Below the pieces are notes generated by a model. It was given only the letters and a program-made list of their open reading frames with translations, was not told the DNA's origin and ran no database searches. From Pandoraea cepalis (GTDB taxonomy: Bacteria; Pseudomonadota; Gammaproteobacteria; Burkholderiales; Burkholderiaceae), in assembly GCF_902459665.1 (NCBI RefSeq), contig NZ_CABPSL010000026.1, forward strand, positions 1 to 59,121: 59,121 bases of DNA, given 5' to 3'. The position numbers and the translations under genes were made by a program. Shown here piece after piece: positions 29,189-38,141 of this stretch; positions within the stretch are counted from its first letter, which is position 1, and every line of letters starts with the position of its first letter.

Positions 29189-29966
29189 CGAGACGGAAGT
29201 CAGTTCCGTCACGGCGGACGACTACGAGCGGGAACTGCGTTTGCTGCAAATTGAACTGGTCAAGCTGCAGCGGCACTTCCTCAGTCATGTAAACGAAAGA
29301 ATCCTGGTGATCTTTGAAGGCCGGGACGCCTCCGGGAAGGACGGCACCATCAAACGGATCGTCGAACATCTGAGCCCTCGGGAGACAAGCGTGGTCGCGC
29401 TTGGAAAGCCCTCCGACCGCGAACGTGGCTCGTGGTACTTCCAGCGGTACGTTGCCGAACTTCCCGCCCCTGGCGAATTCACGCTGTTCAATCGCAGTTG
29501 GTACAACCGCGCAGGCGTCGAGCACGTCATGGGGTTTTGCACCAAGACGGAGCATGAAGAATTCATGTCGAGCGTCGGGGCCTTTGAAGGCATGCTGGTG
29601 CGCTCGGGAATACGCCTTATCAAGTATTACCTCGACATCACCAAGGACGAACAGCAACGGCGCATTGCGTCGCGGCGTCGGGACCCCCTCAAGCAGTGGA
29701 AGGTCAGTCCCATCGATGAACAAGCGGTAGCGCTGTGGAAGAAGTACAGCAAGGCGAGAAACGAGATGTTTTCCCGTACGAACGACGGGGTGCCGTGGAA
29801 TGTGGTCAGGGCCGACGACAAGCGGCTCGCGCGCCTCAATGTCATCAAGGACCTGCTCGCGCGCATGCACTACGCCGGCAAGGACACGAAGCTGATTCGT
29901 CCGAATCCGGACATCGTGTTTCCTTATGCCGAGGAGCATCTGCTGAGCGGCGCGATCGCGAAGTAA
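29160..29966 (+). CDS. ppk2: Polyphosphate kinase 2 (PPK2 family)
   Basis: A 268-residue kinase that uses polyphosphate to phosphorylate nucleoside mono- or diphosphates. It shows Walker A FEGRDASGKDGTIKRI (about residues 52-67), the lid region SDRERGSWYFQRYVAELP and Walker B-like LFNRSWYNRAGVEHVMGF, all hallmarks of PPK2. The start lies within the end of ftsH in another frame (29-nt overlap), so the two are cotranscribed from the Fnr promoter. Making nucleotides from polyphosphate would help when respiration stops. Class I (NDP) versus class III substrate choice cannot be settled here. Confidence 0.92.
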   Translation: MKTKTHDHPDETEVSSVTADDYERELRLLQIELVKLQRHFLSHVNERILVIFEGRDASGKDGTIKRIVEHLSPRETSVVALGKPSDRERGSWYFQRYVAELPAPGEFTLFNRSWYNRAGVEHVMGFCTKTEHEEFMSSVGAFEGMLVRSGIRLIKYYLDITKDEQQRRIASRRRDPLKQWKVSPIDEQAVALWKKYSKARNEMFSRTNDGVPWNVVRADDKRLARLNVIKDLLARMHYAGKDTKLIRPNPDIVFPYAEEHLLSGAIAK

Positions 29967-30270
29967 TGCGGCGCCAGTGACGAACGCACGCCATGCGATG
30001 CGGTGAAGATCGGCATTACCCGCGTGGATCATCTTCCGCCCGCTCCAAACGCTCGCCGTGGCGGAATAGCAACGTGCTCTGATCGACGTGGGCGTCCGCG
30101 CCCCCGGCAATTCAGTCTATGAGCGAAAACACCCGCAGACGTTTGGGTCACCTGTCGATAAAGTGTCGGCCAACTGACTTGCAAAGCGTCCGCCGTTCGT
30201 GGCGCGCCATCGCGATGCCGCGCTCCCAAAGTCAACCTCTTGTCCCCCACTGCCAGTCCTGGAGGTAGTC
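29967..30270. other. Intergenic region with no recognised gene
   Basis: Frames here are shadows of neighbouring genes or lack ribosome binding sites. No Fnr box, terminator or convincing promoter is seen. GTCGATAA at 30154-30161 resembles a sigma28 -10 but has no matching -35. Confidence 0.5.
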
Positions 30271-31887
30271 GTGCACCGTTTTACCCTGAACACCAAACTG
30301 TTGTTGGCCTTGGGCCTGATGTGGATCAGCCTGCTGGTCATTTGCGCCTGGGGCTCGATCAATACGCGTCAGACCATGTTCGCGGAGCGCGAACTCGGCC
30401 TCAAGAACGTCGTGGATTCCGCGACCAGCGTGATTAAAAGATATGCAGATGCTGCCGAAAAAGGCACGCTCACCAAAGCCGAAGCGCAGCGCGATGCGAT
30501 CGCCGAAGTGCGCGCCATGCGCTTTGGCGACAGTGGCTATCTCTCCATTTCCGACACCCACGCGAATGTGGTGATGCATCCCATCAAGCCGGAATTGGAT
30601 GGCAAGAACCTCTCCGACTTCAAAGATTCGTCGGGCCAATACGTGTTCCGGGAGATCTCCAACGTCGGCCGGGCCGGAGGGGGGTACTTCACTTACCAAT
30701 GGCCGAAGCCTGGTCACGATAAGCCGGTTGGCAAGATCAGCCGTGTCGGATACTTCGCGCCGTGGGACTGGTGTATTACCGGCGGAGTCTACACCGACGA
30801 CATCAACGACGCGTTTTACCGCTCTCTCGCCGAATGGGCCGGACTGCTGGTAGTGCTCGGCGCCATTGTCTCGGCGGCGATGTTGTTGATCATTCGCAAC
30901 ATCAAGAAGAGCCTGGGCGGCGAGCCGCACTACGCCGTCGAGATTGCCGGGCGCATCGCCCAGGGCGATCTCGCCATGACGATTGAGACGCAACCGGGCG
31001 ACACCACCAGCCTGCTTGCCGCCATGCGCGCCATGCAGGAAAGCCTCTCGTCCACGGTCGACCGTATTCGCGGCGGTACCGAATCGATCACGTCGGCCGC
31101 ACGCCAGATCGCCGCCGGCAACACCGATCTGTCGGCGCGCACCGAAGAACAGGCGGCGTCGTTGGAGGAAACGGCATCGTCCATGGAGCAACTCACCGCC
31201 ACGGTCAAGCAGAATGCCGACAATGCGCGGCAGGCCAGCGCGCTGGCGGTGAATGCCTCGGAAATCGCAGAGCGCGGCGGAAATGTCGTCGGCCAGGTCG
31301 TCGGCACGATGCACGGCATCTCAGACAGTTCCGGCAAGGTCGTCGATATCATCAGCGTGATCGACGGTATCGCGTTCCAGACGAACATTCTCGCGCTGAA
31401 CGCCGCAGTGGAAGCGGCGCGCGCCGGCGAGCAAGGCCGCGGCTTCGCCGTAGTGGCCGGCGAAGTCCGAACCCTGGCCCAACGCAGCGCTGCCGCCGCC
31501 AAGGAAATCAAGGCGTTGATCGAGAGTTCCGCTCAGCAAGTGCGCGAAGGCTCGGTGCTGGTCGGGCAAGCGGGCCAGACCATGACGGACATCGTCCAGG
31601 CGGTGAAGCGAGTCACCGACATCATGGGCGAGATCTCCGCCGCCTCCAGCGAGCAAAGCCGGGGCATCGAACAGGTCAACCGTGCCGTTACGCAGATGGA
31701 TGAGGTAACGCAACAGAATGCCGCCCTGGTCGAAGAGGCTGCCGCCGCCGCCTCGTCCATGGAGGAGCAAGCAACGCGCCTGCAAGAGGCGGTAACCGAG
31801 TTCCAGATCGCGGCTGCACCCGCACCCGCAGCGCAGCGAATCACCGAGCGCCCCTATCTGGTCGGCGAAAAAAGGCTGGCAGCGTGA
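30271..31887 (+). CDS. Methyl-accepting chemotaxis protein with single Cache sensor
   Basis: A 538-residue transducer. Membrane segment 1 is at residues 8-28. A periplasmic sCache_2 domain follows ([30 protein letters not shown] and [15 protein letters not shown]), then membrane segment 2 (about 193-213), HAMP and the signalling domain with the hairpin tip [37 protein letters not shown]. The GTG at 30271 follows GGAGG by 5 nt and is preferred to an upstream ATG at 30199. There is no CheR-tethering pentapeptide at the end. Cache domains bind small carboxylates or amines; the ligand is unknown. Confidence 0.9.
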   Translation: MHRFTLNTKLLLALGLMWISLLVICAWGSINTRQTMFAERELGLKNVVDSATSVIKRYADAAEKGTLTKAEAQRDAIAEVRAMRFGDSGYLSISDTHANVVMHPIKPELDGKNLSDFKDSSGQYVFREISNVGRAGGGYFTYQWPKPGHDKPVGKISRVGYFAPWDWCITGGVYTDDINDAFYRSLAEWAGLLVVLGAIVSAAMLLIIRNIKKSLGGEPHYAVEIAGRIAQGDLAMTIETQPGDTTSLLAAMRAMQESLSSTVDRIRGGTESITSAARQIAAGNTDLSARTEEQAASLEETASSMEQLTATVKQNADNARQASALAVNASEIAERGGNVVGQVVGTMHGISDSSGKVVDIISVIDGIAFQTNILALNAAVEAARAGEQGRGFAVVAGEVRTLAQRSAAAAKEIKALIESSAQQVREGSVLVGQAGQTMTDIVQAVKRVTDIMGEISAASSEQSRGIEQVNRAVTQMDEVTQQNAALVEEAAAAASSMEEQATRLQEAVTEFQIAAAPAPAAQRITERPYLVGEKRLAA

Positions 31888-31921
31888 GGCCGGAGGTCGT
31901 CCAGGCAAGCTCGCCCTGCCA

Positions 31922-32128
31922 CTACTCGAGTTTGAAACTCAGCTTTGCGGTGATTCGATAGTTGACGATCTTGCCGTCGGCCACCTCGGCCGAAAAGTCC
32001 TCGATGTAGATGGATTTGACATCGCGAAGGGACTTTTGGGCCGCGGCGACGGCTTTCACCGCGGCATCCTCCCAACTCTTGGGGGATTCGGCGAGCACTT
32101 CGATAACTTTGACGATATTTTTTGACAT
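31922..32128 (-). CDS. Dodecin flavin-storage protein
   Basis: A 68-residue dodecin (MSKNIVKVIEVLAESPKSWEDA... ending YRITAKLSFKLE). It has the beta-alpha-beta-beta fold sequence and usual length. Dodecins assemble into hollow dodecamers that bind flavins or coenzyme A and limit free flavin. The ATG at 32128 is preceded by GAGAG; longer forms from 32194 do not fit the family. An Fnr box at 32228-32241 and a flavin-using nitroreductase next door suggest flavin buffering under low oxygen. Confidence 0.88.
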   Translation of the reverse strand: MSKNIVKVIEVLAESPKSWEDAAVKAVAAAQKSLRDVKSIYIEDFSAEVADGKIVNYRITAKLSFKLE

Positions 32129-32227
32129 GACGGCTCTCGCAAAGGTGCATGGCAGCTCGTGGGATGTCTCCCGGCCAAGGTGCGCGACTGCCATGAGCCA
32201 AGCATGGTCGCTGGTGCATCTGCCGTG

Positions 32228-32241
32228 TTGACCGATGTCAA
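32228..32241 (-). promoter_or_regulatory. Fnr box upstream of dodecin
   Basis: TTGAC-CGAT-GTCAA, a perfect inverted repeat 106 bp (from its centre) upstream of the dodecin start. A weak -10-like CATGCT lies at the class II distance. Confidence 0.7.
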
Positions 32242-32294
32242 ACGCATCCGCTCGCCGCTTCCCCGCCCAGCAACGCCAGCGACACGCACGCGCG

Positions 32295-32948
32295 TTATCC
32301 CGTCACCATCGGATGGCCCACCGTCTGGGCCAGCACCGGTATCTCATCTTCGTTGAGCGACATGGCGTTGGCCAGCATTCGATGATTCAACCAGCCACGC
32401 ACGACGCACGCCAGTCCGGCTGACGCACAGTACAGCGACACGTTCTGCGCAATCGCGCCGACGGCGATGCCGGCGAACGAATCCCGTTGTGACTGAGGAA
32501 ACGCGTCGGCGCGCGCGTGATTGACCACGTACACCAGATCAAGCGGCGCCCGACCGACAAAGTCCTGGTAGCCGGTGAGATTGCGCGCATCGACGGCATG
32601 CTTGAGGCGCAGTTGGTGCGACGCCGGGTCATAGCGATATACGCCCTCGGGCAGGGCGACGTACACGTCGATCTCGTTCACGCCGCGCGCCGACGGCGCA
32701 GTGCGCCCGCCGGTATCGGCGCGATTGACGCCGTCCGCCGCCCACAGCAGATCGCCGAGTTGCTGGCGGGAAAGCGCGGTCGGCGCAAAGTCTCGCACGC
32801 TCTTGCGACGTGCCAGCGACATCATCAAGCTGGCGCCGCCTTCGAGACTCGGCGGCGGCAGCGATATGAGCGGCAGCGACTCACTGGCGAGCGGAACAGG
32901 AGATGCATTGCGCACGACGGCGTACGCAGGAAGCTTGGCCTCATTCAT
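32295..32948 (-). CDS. Nitroreductase-family FMN oxidoreductase (SagB-like)
   Basis: A 217-residue protein of the nitroreductase fold. Seen are SLARRKSVRDFAPTALSRQQLGDLLWAADGVNR (FMN-binding Arg/Ser region), the central ARGVNEIDVYVALPEGVYRYDP typical of SagB-type proteins, and FAGIAVGAIAQNVSLYCASAGLACVVRGW. The family reduces nitro groups, quinones or flavins with NAD(P)H. The Fnr box at 33027-33040 with a TATGCT -10 precedes it. The physiological substrate is unknown. Confidence 0.85.
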   Translation of the reverse strand: MNEAKLPAYAVVRNASPVPLASESLPLISLPPPSLEGGASLMMSLARRKSVRDFAPTALSRQQLGDLLWAADGVNRADTGGRTAPSARGVNEIDVYVALPEGVYRYDPASHQLRLKHAVDARNLTGYQDFVGRAPLDLVYVVNHARADAFPQSQRDSFAGIAVGAIAQNVSLYCASAGLACVVRGWLNHRMLANAMSLNEDEIPVLAQTVGHPMVTG

Positions 32949-33026
32949 CGTGGGAACCCTCGAAAGACCGATGGCGGGCGGTCATGCCCGGCTGCTTCGA
33001 GCATAGGCAGCCGATCTCGGTCGGCC

Positions 33027-33040
33027 TTGATACGGGTCAA
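33027..33040 (-). promoter_or_regulatory. Fnr box upstream of the SagB-like nitroreductase
   Basis: On the plus strand TTGAT-ACGG-GTCAA; read either way it fits TTGAY-N4-RTCAA. TATGCT (33005-33000) lies 31 bp downstream on the minus strand. Confidence 0.75.
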
Positions 33041-33103
33041 CGAGGGGCGAAGCCGCAGCAGGCTCCGGGCCACGGATCGCACCATTCGCGCGGTCAGTGT
33101 CGA

Positions 33104-34909
33104 TCAGCAAAAGCATGCCGGGCGCCCTGCCGACGCCGGCAACACCGAAAGCACCTCGTCCGCACCCGGCTCAGGCCGGAAAATCGTCACGCCTTTGAGT
33201 CCGAATTGCCACGCACGATAGAGCAGATCTCCGACCCGCTCGCGCGACACCCCGCTGGGGACCAGCACCGTCTTCGAGATGCCGGCATCGATGAACGGTT
33301 GTATTGCCGCGACCATGCGCAGGTGATCGTCGCCGCTCACCTGACTGGCCGTGACGAAGTAGTCCGGCAATGCCGCCTGCTCGCCACACAAGGCACGGAA
33401 GCGTCGGTAGGCGTGATTCTCGATACGGTACGCGCGCGGTGCCTGATGCCGTAAGCGCAACTGACGCTGATACGCCAAGGCGAAGGCCGGCTCGATACCG
33501 CTTGAGCAGTTTCCGCCGAACGCCAGACTGACGCTGCCTGTGGGGGCTATCGACAGCAGATGGCTATTGCGCAGCCCATAACGCGCAATATCGGCGCGCA
33601 CGGCATCCGGCAACGCCGACGCAAAGCATCCCGTCGACAGGATGCGCTCGCCGCCGAACAGCGGATACGCCCCGCGCTCGCGCGCCAATGCCGCCGACGC
33701 CGCATAAGCGTTGTCGCGCAGGCATCGCCCGATGGCGCTGGCAAGGTCCCTGCCCTGCGGCGCGTCGTAACGCACACGCATCATCGTCAGCGCATCGGCC
33801 AGCCCCGTGACGCCCACGCCGATCCTTCGCTTGCTTCGAGCTTCGTGTCCATGCTCCGGCAACGGCCATCGCGTGACGTCGATGGCGTTATCGAGCATTC
33901 TGACCTGGACATGGACGAGCCGTGCCAGCCCCGCAAAGTCGAACGCCGGCATTCCCCCCACGCCGAACGGATGCCTGACTCGCCGCGACAGATCGATCGG
34001 ACCGAGCACGCAACTCCCCCACGCCGGGAGCGGCTGTTCACCGCATGGATTCGTCGCGGCAATCGATTCGATGTCGGCAAGGTCATTGGATTCGCGGATC
34101 GTGTCGATGAACAGCAAGCCCGGCTCGGCGCTTCCGTGCGCCGCGTCGACGATCCGCGCCCACAATTGCCGTGCGGGGACCCTGGCGTAGCACCAGTTGC
34201 CGTTATCGAGCAAATGCGCGCCCGCCGCCAGTCGTTGCCGATTGGGGGCCGCACGATGCTGAAGCCGCCACTCGGTATCGTGGGCAACGGCGTGCATGAA
34301 CTCGGCAGTCGCCGCCACCGACACATTCAATGTCGCCCAGCGCCGGCGTCCGCGCTTGGCATTGATGAATTCGTCCAGATCGGGGTGATCGCAGCGCAAC
34401 ACCGCCATCTGCGCGCCGCCGCGCGTATCGGTCAAGGCCAACGATTGGCAAGCCAGATCGAACCGATCGATAACGTCGCAAACATCGCCCGTGCCATGAT
34501 CCGACGCGCACACCAGTGCGTCGGCCGGCGCCACTGACGAGAAGTCGTACCCGACACCACCGCCCATGCGCAGGGTCGTCGTGGCCTGCGCGAGCGCACG
34601 CGCGATGTCGGTCTGACGCGCCACGGGCACGTCCGGACCGACGATCGGGTGCACGAAGCAGTTCACCATCGTGGCGTGTTTGCCGGTGCCCGCGTTGGCC
34701 ATGATCCGGCCCGCGCCGATCGCGCCCCGCAGCATGTTGCCGTAGAACTGCCGTGCCGCATCGCGACGTCGATCCGGTGGCTCGGCCTCGGCCAGCGCAC
34801 GCGCTACCCGTCGGAAGACATCGTCGCGCGTCGCCTCCCCCGGCGCAAGATAGCGATCCGCCAGCACCGCATCGCAGACCGTCGACGCCGAATCGTGAAT
34901 GACCGGCAT
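33104..34909 (-). CDS. nrdJ: Class II (adenosylcobalamin-dependent) ribonucleotide reductase
   Basis: A 601-residue monomeric-type reductase that makes deoxynucleotides with adenosylcobalamin and needs no oxygen. Motifs: MANAGTGKHATMVNCFV near residue 70, the substrate loop and catalytic NPCGEQPLPAWGSC (about 287-300), SIAPTGSVSLAFGGNCSSGIEPAF near 430, and a C-terminal Cys pair (ACFC) that could carry reducing equivalents. It is shorter than the usual class II enzyme of 700 or more residues because it lacks an N-terminal ATP cone. It starts 15 bp after the zinc-ribbon gene, with which it forms an operon. Confidence 0.9.
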   Translation of the reverse strand: MPVIHDSASTVCDAVLADRYLAPGEATRDDVFRRVARALAEAEPPDRRRDAARQFYGNMLRGAIGAGRIMANAGTGKHATMVNCFVHPIVGPDVPVARQTDIARALAQATTTLRMGGGVGYDFSSVAPADALVCASDHGTGDVCDVIDRFDLACQSLALTDTRGGAQMAVLRCDHPDLDEFINAKRGRRRWATLNVSVAATAEFMHAVAHDTEWRLQHRAAPNRQRLAAGAHLLDNGNWCYARVPARQLWARIVDAAHGSAEPGLLFIDTIRESNDLADIESIAATNPCGEQPLPAWGSCVLGPIDLSRRVRHPFGVGGMPAFDFAGLARLVHVQVRMLDNAIDVTRWPLPEHGHEARSKRRIGVGVTGLADALTMMRVRYDAPQGRDLASAIGRCLRDNAYAASAALARERGAYPLFGGERILSTGCFASALPDAVRADIARYGLRNSHLLSIAPTGSVSLAFGGNCSSGIEPAFALAYQRQLRLRHQAPRAYRIENHAYRRFRALCGEQAALPDYFVTASQVSGDDHLRMVAAIQPFIDAGISKTVLVPSGVSRERVGDLLYRAWQFGLKGVTIFRPEPGADEVLSVLPASAGRPACFC

Positions 34910-34924
34910 GGGGATGCGCCTGCG

Positions 34925-35428
34925 TCAGGATCGGTGCCAGCGTACGTGCAGTTCCGATTCGGCGTGCCGGTAGTCGAGATCCAGGCTTCCGCCATAGGCA
35001 TGGTGAATCGCACTGCCGATATCGCGTGCAATATGCATGCCGGTCGTCGTGATCGCCGTACCGTCGTCGCCCGACGTGATCGCCATCACGCGCTCCATCG
35101 GATGTTCTCGATGCAGCCGCTGCGCGCGATGATTCACCAGACCGAGAATTTCCTGTCGATGTGCAGCCTCGAAGGTGCCGTCCAGTACCAGACGGGCTGC
35201 GGGCACGCCGTCGGCGCTGCGATGACAGGCCGAGCAAGTGACGGTGGCCGCGTCGGGCGGCACGGCGCGCCATTGCCAATGACCGCGGAGGTAGACGGCG
35301 TGACACATCGGGCAAGCCGCGAGTGCGGGAGCGGCCGAAGGTTGCTTGTAACTGTCGGGTACATGCTTGTCCGGAAAGTGATCCCAACTCGTGGGCCGGA
35401 CCATGGCAGACCTAGCTCTGACTTTCAT
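34925..35428 (-). CDS. Zinc-ribbon protein of unknown function upstream of nrdJ
   Basis: A 167-residue soluble protein with two CxxC knuckles (CPMCHAVYLRGHWQW and, about 25 residues on, CSACHRSADGVPAARLVLDG). They probably hold one zinc ion, a pattern that resembles the NMD3-type ribbon. The rest is alpha/beta with LHREHPMERVMAITSGDDGTAITTTGMHIARDIGSAIHHAYGGSLDLDY. The ATG at 35428 has AAGGAG 7 nt upstream. Tight linkage to nrdJ suggests a helper or regulator of the reductase, but no function is established. Confidence 0.7.
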   Translation of the reverse strand: MKVRARSAMVRPTSWDHFPDKHVPDSYKQPSAAPALAACPMCHAVYLRGHWQWRAVPPDAATVTCSACHRSADGVPAARLVLDGTFEAAHRQEILGLVNHRAQRLHREHPMERVMAITSGDDGTAITTTGMHIARDIGSAIHHAYGGSLDLDYRHAESELHVRWHRS

Positions 35429-35579
35429 GGTGTGACTCCTTGAAACGCTGGCGCAGGCTCGTGCCGAATGCGCGTCCGCCACAGACGCCACCGGGAGATG
35501 CCAAGCGGTCGACATCAACGCGACACGCCATGCTCGCCCGCCAGATATAGATACAGTAAGCGGTTGCGCGCGCGACAAC

Positions 35580-35593
35580 TTGGCCTGGATCAA
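35580..35593 (-). promoter_or_regulatory. Fnr-like box upstream of the zinc-ribbon-nrdJ operon
   Basis: On the plus strand TTGGC-CTGG-ATCAA, one mismatch to TTGAC/T-N4-ATCAA. TACTGT (35558-35553) is at the class II distance on the minus strand. Confidence 0.5.
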
Positions 35594-35683
35594 ATGGCGC
35601 AGCATCTCTCGCGACGCCTCGTCATGCGAGCGCCGAGGCCCCTCTCCCATGGACCATCGGCGAGCGCGGCGAGATCCGCGCCC

Positions 35684-36967
35684 TCAATGCGGCAAGGTCG
35701 TCGGCTCGTATCGATTGCGCGGATTCCACAACATCCACCCGTCGGTCCCCGCGGCGTCGGCCGCATCGATTTGGGCACGAATCTCGGCGGCGCCGAAATT
35801 GCGACGATCGAAAGCGTAGTCCCGAAACGCTTGCAGCCAGGGGCGGAAACGCACGCCGGGCAATCCGGTGCGGCGCATCGCCTGCGCGAGAGAGCGCGAC
35901 ACGATCTCGCCCGGATGGTCGATCGGTGGATCGGATCCCGGGAGTCCCCGGGTGAATCCCGACGGGTAGAGCATGGGGGACACGTAATCGACCTGTTCGC
36001 CGAGGGTTTCGAGCTGCTGCCCAATCGCCGTGTCGTTGAGGTTCCAGCAGACGTAGCCGAAGATATCGACCGACAGGTAGACGTTGTAGCGCAGCAGGCG
36101 CTCGCGCGCGGCGCTCAGGAATCCGGTGATGGCGCCGACCCGGTGTTCGGCGGTGTTGGTCTCGTGAAATTGCAGCCCTGGCGCGTCCGGGAATCTCAGG
36201 TAGTCGAATTGGATCTCGTCGAACCCCATGCGCGCCGCCTCCTCGGCGACGTCAAGATTGTGCGTCCATGCGGCGGAAATCGTCGGATCGATCCATCGGA
36301 GCTGTTCGCGGTCACGCCACACGTTACCCTCGGCATCGCGCACCGCCCACTCCGGATGGGCCCGCGCCAAAGGATCGTCCTTGAATACCACGATGCGGGC
36401 AATAAGGTACAAGCCGCGATCATGCAGCGATTTCACCAGTGCCGGCAGATCTTTTACCCGTGGCGCGTTCGCGGGCACATGCGCCTGCGCACCGATGCCT
36501 TCCCGCGCAGGACTGCGATACGGCGTCATGCCGCGATCGCCTTTGACATCGATGACAAGCGCGTTAATGGCGGTACGTTCGGGCAACGTCAGCACGGCAT
36601 CGAGCAATACACGGCTCGCGATGCCGTACACGGAGAGATACACGGCTTTGGGCCGGATGCGCGTCATGGGAACGGTCGTGCGACCTCCCCCGCGAAGCGA
36701 GGCTTGTACTCTCGCATACCCCGGCGCGCGCACCGAGACGGCCATCGGCGCCCCCGCCGCCGTGTCGGGAAGCACGAGCTCGCCATCGCGGTTGCTTATC
36801 CAGGCGCGGCCCCCGCTCACGAGCGTCGCGCCCGCAATCGGCTCGCGGGTCGCGACATCGACGACGGTCGCTGCCACGGTGTCTGCCGTGGCCGGCGCCA
36901 CGGGTTGCAGGCACAGGAGCGAAAGGCTCCAGACGATCCATCGGCTAATCATGATGCGTTTGTGCAT
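35684..36967 (-). CDS. Putative glycoside hydrolase (DUF4015 family)
   Basis: A 427-residue secreted protein. A signal peptide (LSLLCLQPVAPATA) is followed by a carboxypeptidase-regulatory-like beta domain (about residues 30-110) and a DUF4015 TIM-barrel. Barrel motifs include INALVIDVKGDRG, LYLIARIVVFKDDPLARAHPEW, GFDEIQFDYLRFPD and VDYVSPMLYPSGF. The family is related to GH13/GH18-like barrels and is thought to act on polysaccharide. Its start overlaps the end of the polysaccharide deacetylase gene (23 nt, or 8 nt if the ATG at 36952 is used). Confidence 0.85.
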   Translation of the reverse strand: MHKRIMISRWIVWSLSLLCLQPVAPATADTVAATVVDVATREPIAGATLVSGGRAWISNRDGELVLPDTAAGAPMAVSVRAPGYARVQASLRGGGRTTVPMTRIRPKAVYLSVYGIASRVLLDAVLTLPERTAINALVIDVKGDRGMTPYRSPAREGIGAQAHVPANAPRVKDLPALVKSLHDRGLYLIARIVVFKDDPLARAHPEWAVRDAEGNVWRDREQLRWIDPTISAAWTHNLDVAEEAARMGFDEIQFDYLRFPDAPGLQFHETNTAEHRVGAITGFLSAARERLLRYNVYLSVDIFGYVCWNLNDTAIGQQLETLGEQVDYVSPMLYPSGFTRGLPGSDPPIDHPGEIVSRSLAQAMRRTGLPGVRFRPWLQAFRDYAFDRRNFGAAEIRAQIDAADAAGTDGWMLWNPRNRYEPTTLPH

Positions 36968-37754
36968 TGCGCAACATGCCGCGCAGGCACGTCATGTCGC
37001 AGTGCTGCGTCATGAGGTATCGCGGCAACGCCATGGCATTCGACTGCGGCGTGACGGGTTTGGCATCGAGAGAGAACCCATTCGTGTAGCTCTCGTCGCG
37101 AGCCATGGCCTCTAATTCAGTATCGTAAATGCCAAACGGCCACGCCAGTAGACGAACGGACCGATGCAGTTCGCCCTCGATCCGACCGCGGGAACGGCGA
37201 AGCTGATCGTGCACGAAGCGCCGGTAAGCCGCAGGCGCCAGCCGCGCGCGCTCCGTCTTGAAATCGGGATGCCATTCGGTGTGAGACTCGATGTCGAAAG
37301 TCCCCGATTGCGCAAGCGCGCGCAACTGATCCCACGTCATGGCATACGACGCATTGGAGATGGCCGACGGGTAAACGAATAGTGTGACGGGCACCGAGCG
37401 CCCCTTCAACATCGGCCACAGCACCTCGTAGACGGACCGGTGGCCATCGTCCACGCTCAGGACGAGTGCGCGCGGCGGCAGGTTGTCCCGCCTGCCAGCA
37501 TGCCAGGCGATGACGTCGGCCAGCGGTACCACCCGATAGCCGTTCTCCTCGAAAAAGCGCAGTTGCGACTCGAAGGTCTCCGTGCGCACCGTGGTCGAAT
37601 CGGTGACGCGCTCCGCGAAGCGGTGATAGACGAGAATCAGGACGTCATGTTGCGCGGGGGCGGCATTCGTGATGCCAGCACACGTCAAGCCCATCAGCCC
37701 GCCGGCCAGAAGGGCAAGCGCGCGGCGGCGAGCGCCCCTGCGCACGCCGGTCAC
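36945..37754 (-). CDS. Polysaccharide deacetylase (NodB domain)
   Basis: About 269 residues with a signal peptide (RRRALALLAGGLMGLTCAG) and a NodB domain. Motif 1 is LVLSVDDGHRSVYE (the usual TFDDG is SVDDG), motif 2 is SHTEWH, and LAWPFGIYD corresponds to motif 3 to 4. The metal-binding Asp-His-His set appears present. The start is uncertain: GTG at 37754 gives a GTGA overlap with the DksA-like gene, and GTG at 37745 has AGG at a better distance. Paired with the DUF4015 hydrolase it resembles PgaB-like deacetylase/hydrolase systems that modify exopolysaccharide during export. Confidence 0.85.
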   Translation of the reverse strand: MTGVRRGARRRALALLAGGLMGLTCAGITNAAPAQHDVLILVYHRFAERVTDSTTVRTETFESQLRFFEENGYRVVPLADVIAWHAGRRDNLPPRALVLSVDDGHRSVYEVLWPMLKGRSVPVTLFVYPSAISNASYAMTWDQLRALAQSGTFDIESHTEWHPDFKTERARLAPAAYRRFVHDQLRRSRGRIEGELHRSVRLLAWPFGIYDTELEAMARDESYTNGFSLDAKPVTPQSNAMALPRYLMTQHCDMTCLRGMLRNAQTHHD

Positions 37755-38128
37755 CTCGCGTGATCGATCGCGAAATGTTGCTCGTGGCGATGCTGACAAG
37801 CGGCACATCGCTTCGCCGTCGGATACGCCTTCAGCCGGGCATACGGAATACTCTGGCGGCAATCGATGCAGATGCCGTACTCGCCACGGCGTATGCGATC
37901 GCGTGCCGCTTCAATATCCGAGAGTTGTTGGCGAAAGCGATCGAGCATGGCATCTTGCACGCGTTCGGCGGCTTCCTCGTTCGCGAGGTCGGCGTCGTCG
38001 TGGGGCTCCGATGCCGAGCGTTCGCCGAGCGGCGATTCGGTGGTGGCCATCACGCTTTGAATGCGCTTTTCCTCCGTATCCATCAGCGTCTCCAACGCGC
38101 CAAGTCCCGGGTTTTTGAGGCTTTCCAT
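37751..38128 (-). CDS. DksA/TraR-family zinc-finger protein
   Basis: A 125-residue protein. The N-terminal helical part contains ANEEAAERVQDAMLDRFRQQLSDIEAARDRIRRGEYG. The C-terminal four-Cys finger is CIDCRQSIPYARLKAYPTAKRC-AAC. DksA-like proteins bind the secondary channel of RNA polymerase with or without ppGpp. The coiled-coil tip lacks the usual Asp pair at a clearly alignable place, so DksA activity is not certain. The ATG at 38128 follows GGGAGA. It sits within a short operon (38516 to 35684). Confidence 0.85.
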   Translation of the reverse strand: MESLKNPGLGALETLMDTEEKRIQSVMATTESPLGERSASEPHDDADLANEEAAERVQDAMLDRFRQQLSDIEAARDRIRRGEYGICIDCRQSIPYARLKAYPTAKRCAACQHRHEQHFAIDHAR

Positions 38129-38141
38129 CGTTGGTCTCCCA

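Noticed and set aside
30154-30161. sigma28-like -10 (GTCGATAA) before the chemotaxis receptor
   Set aside because: The expected TAAA -35 about 15 bases upstream is absent.
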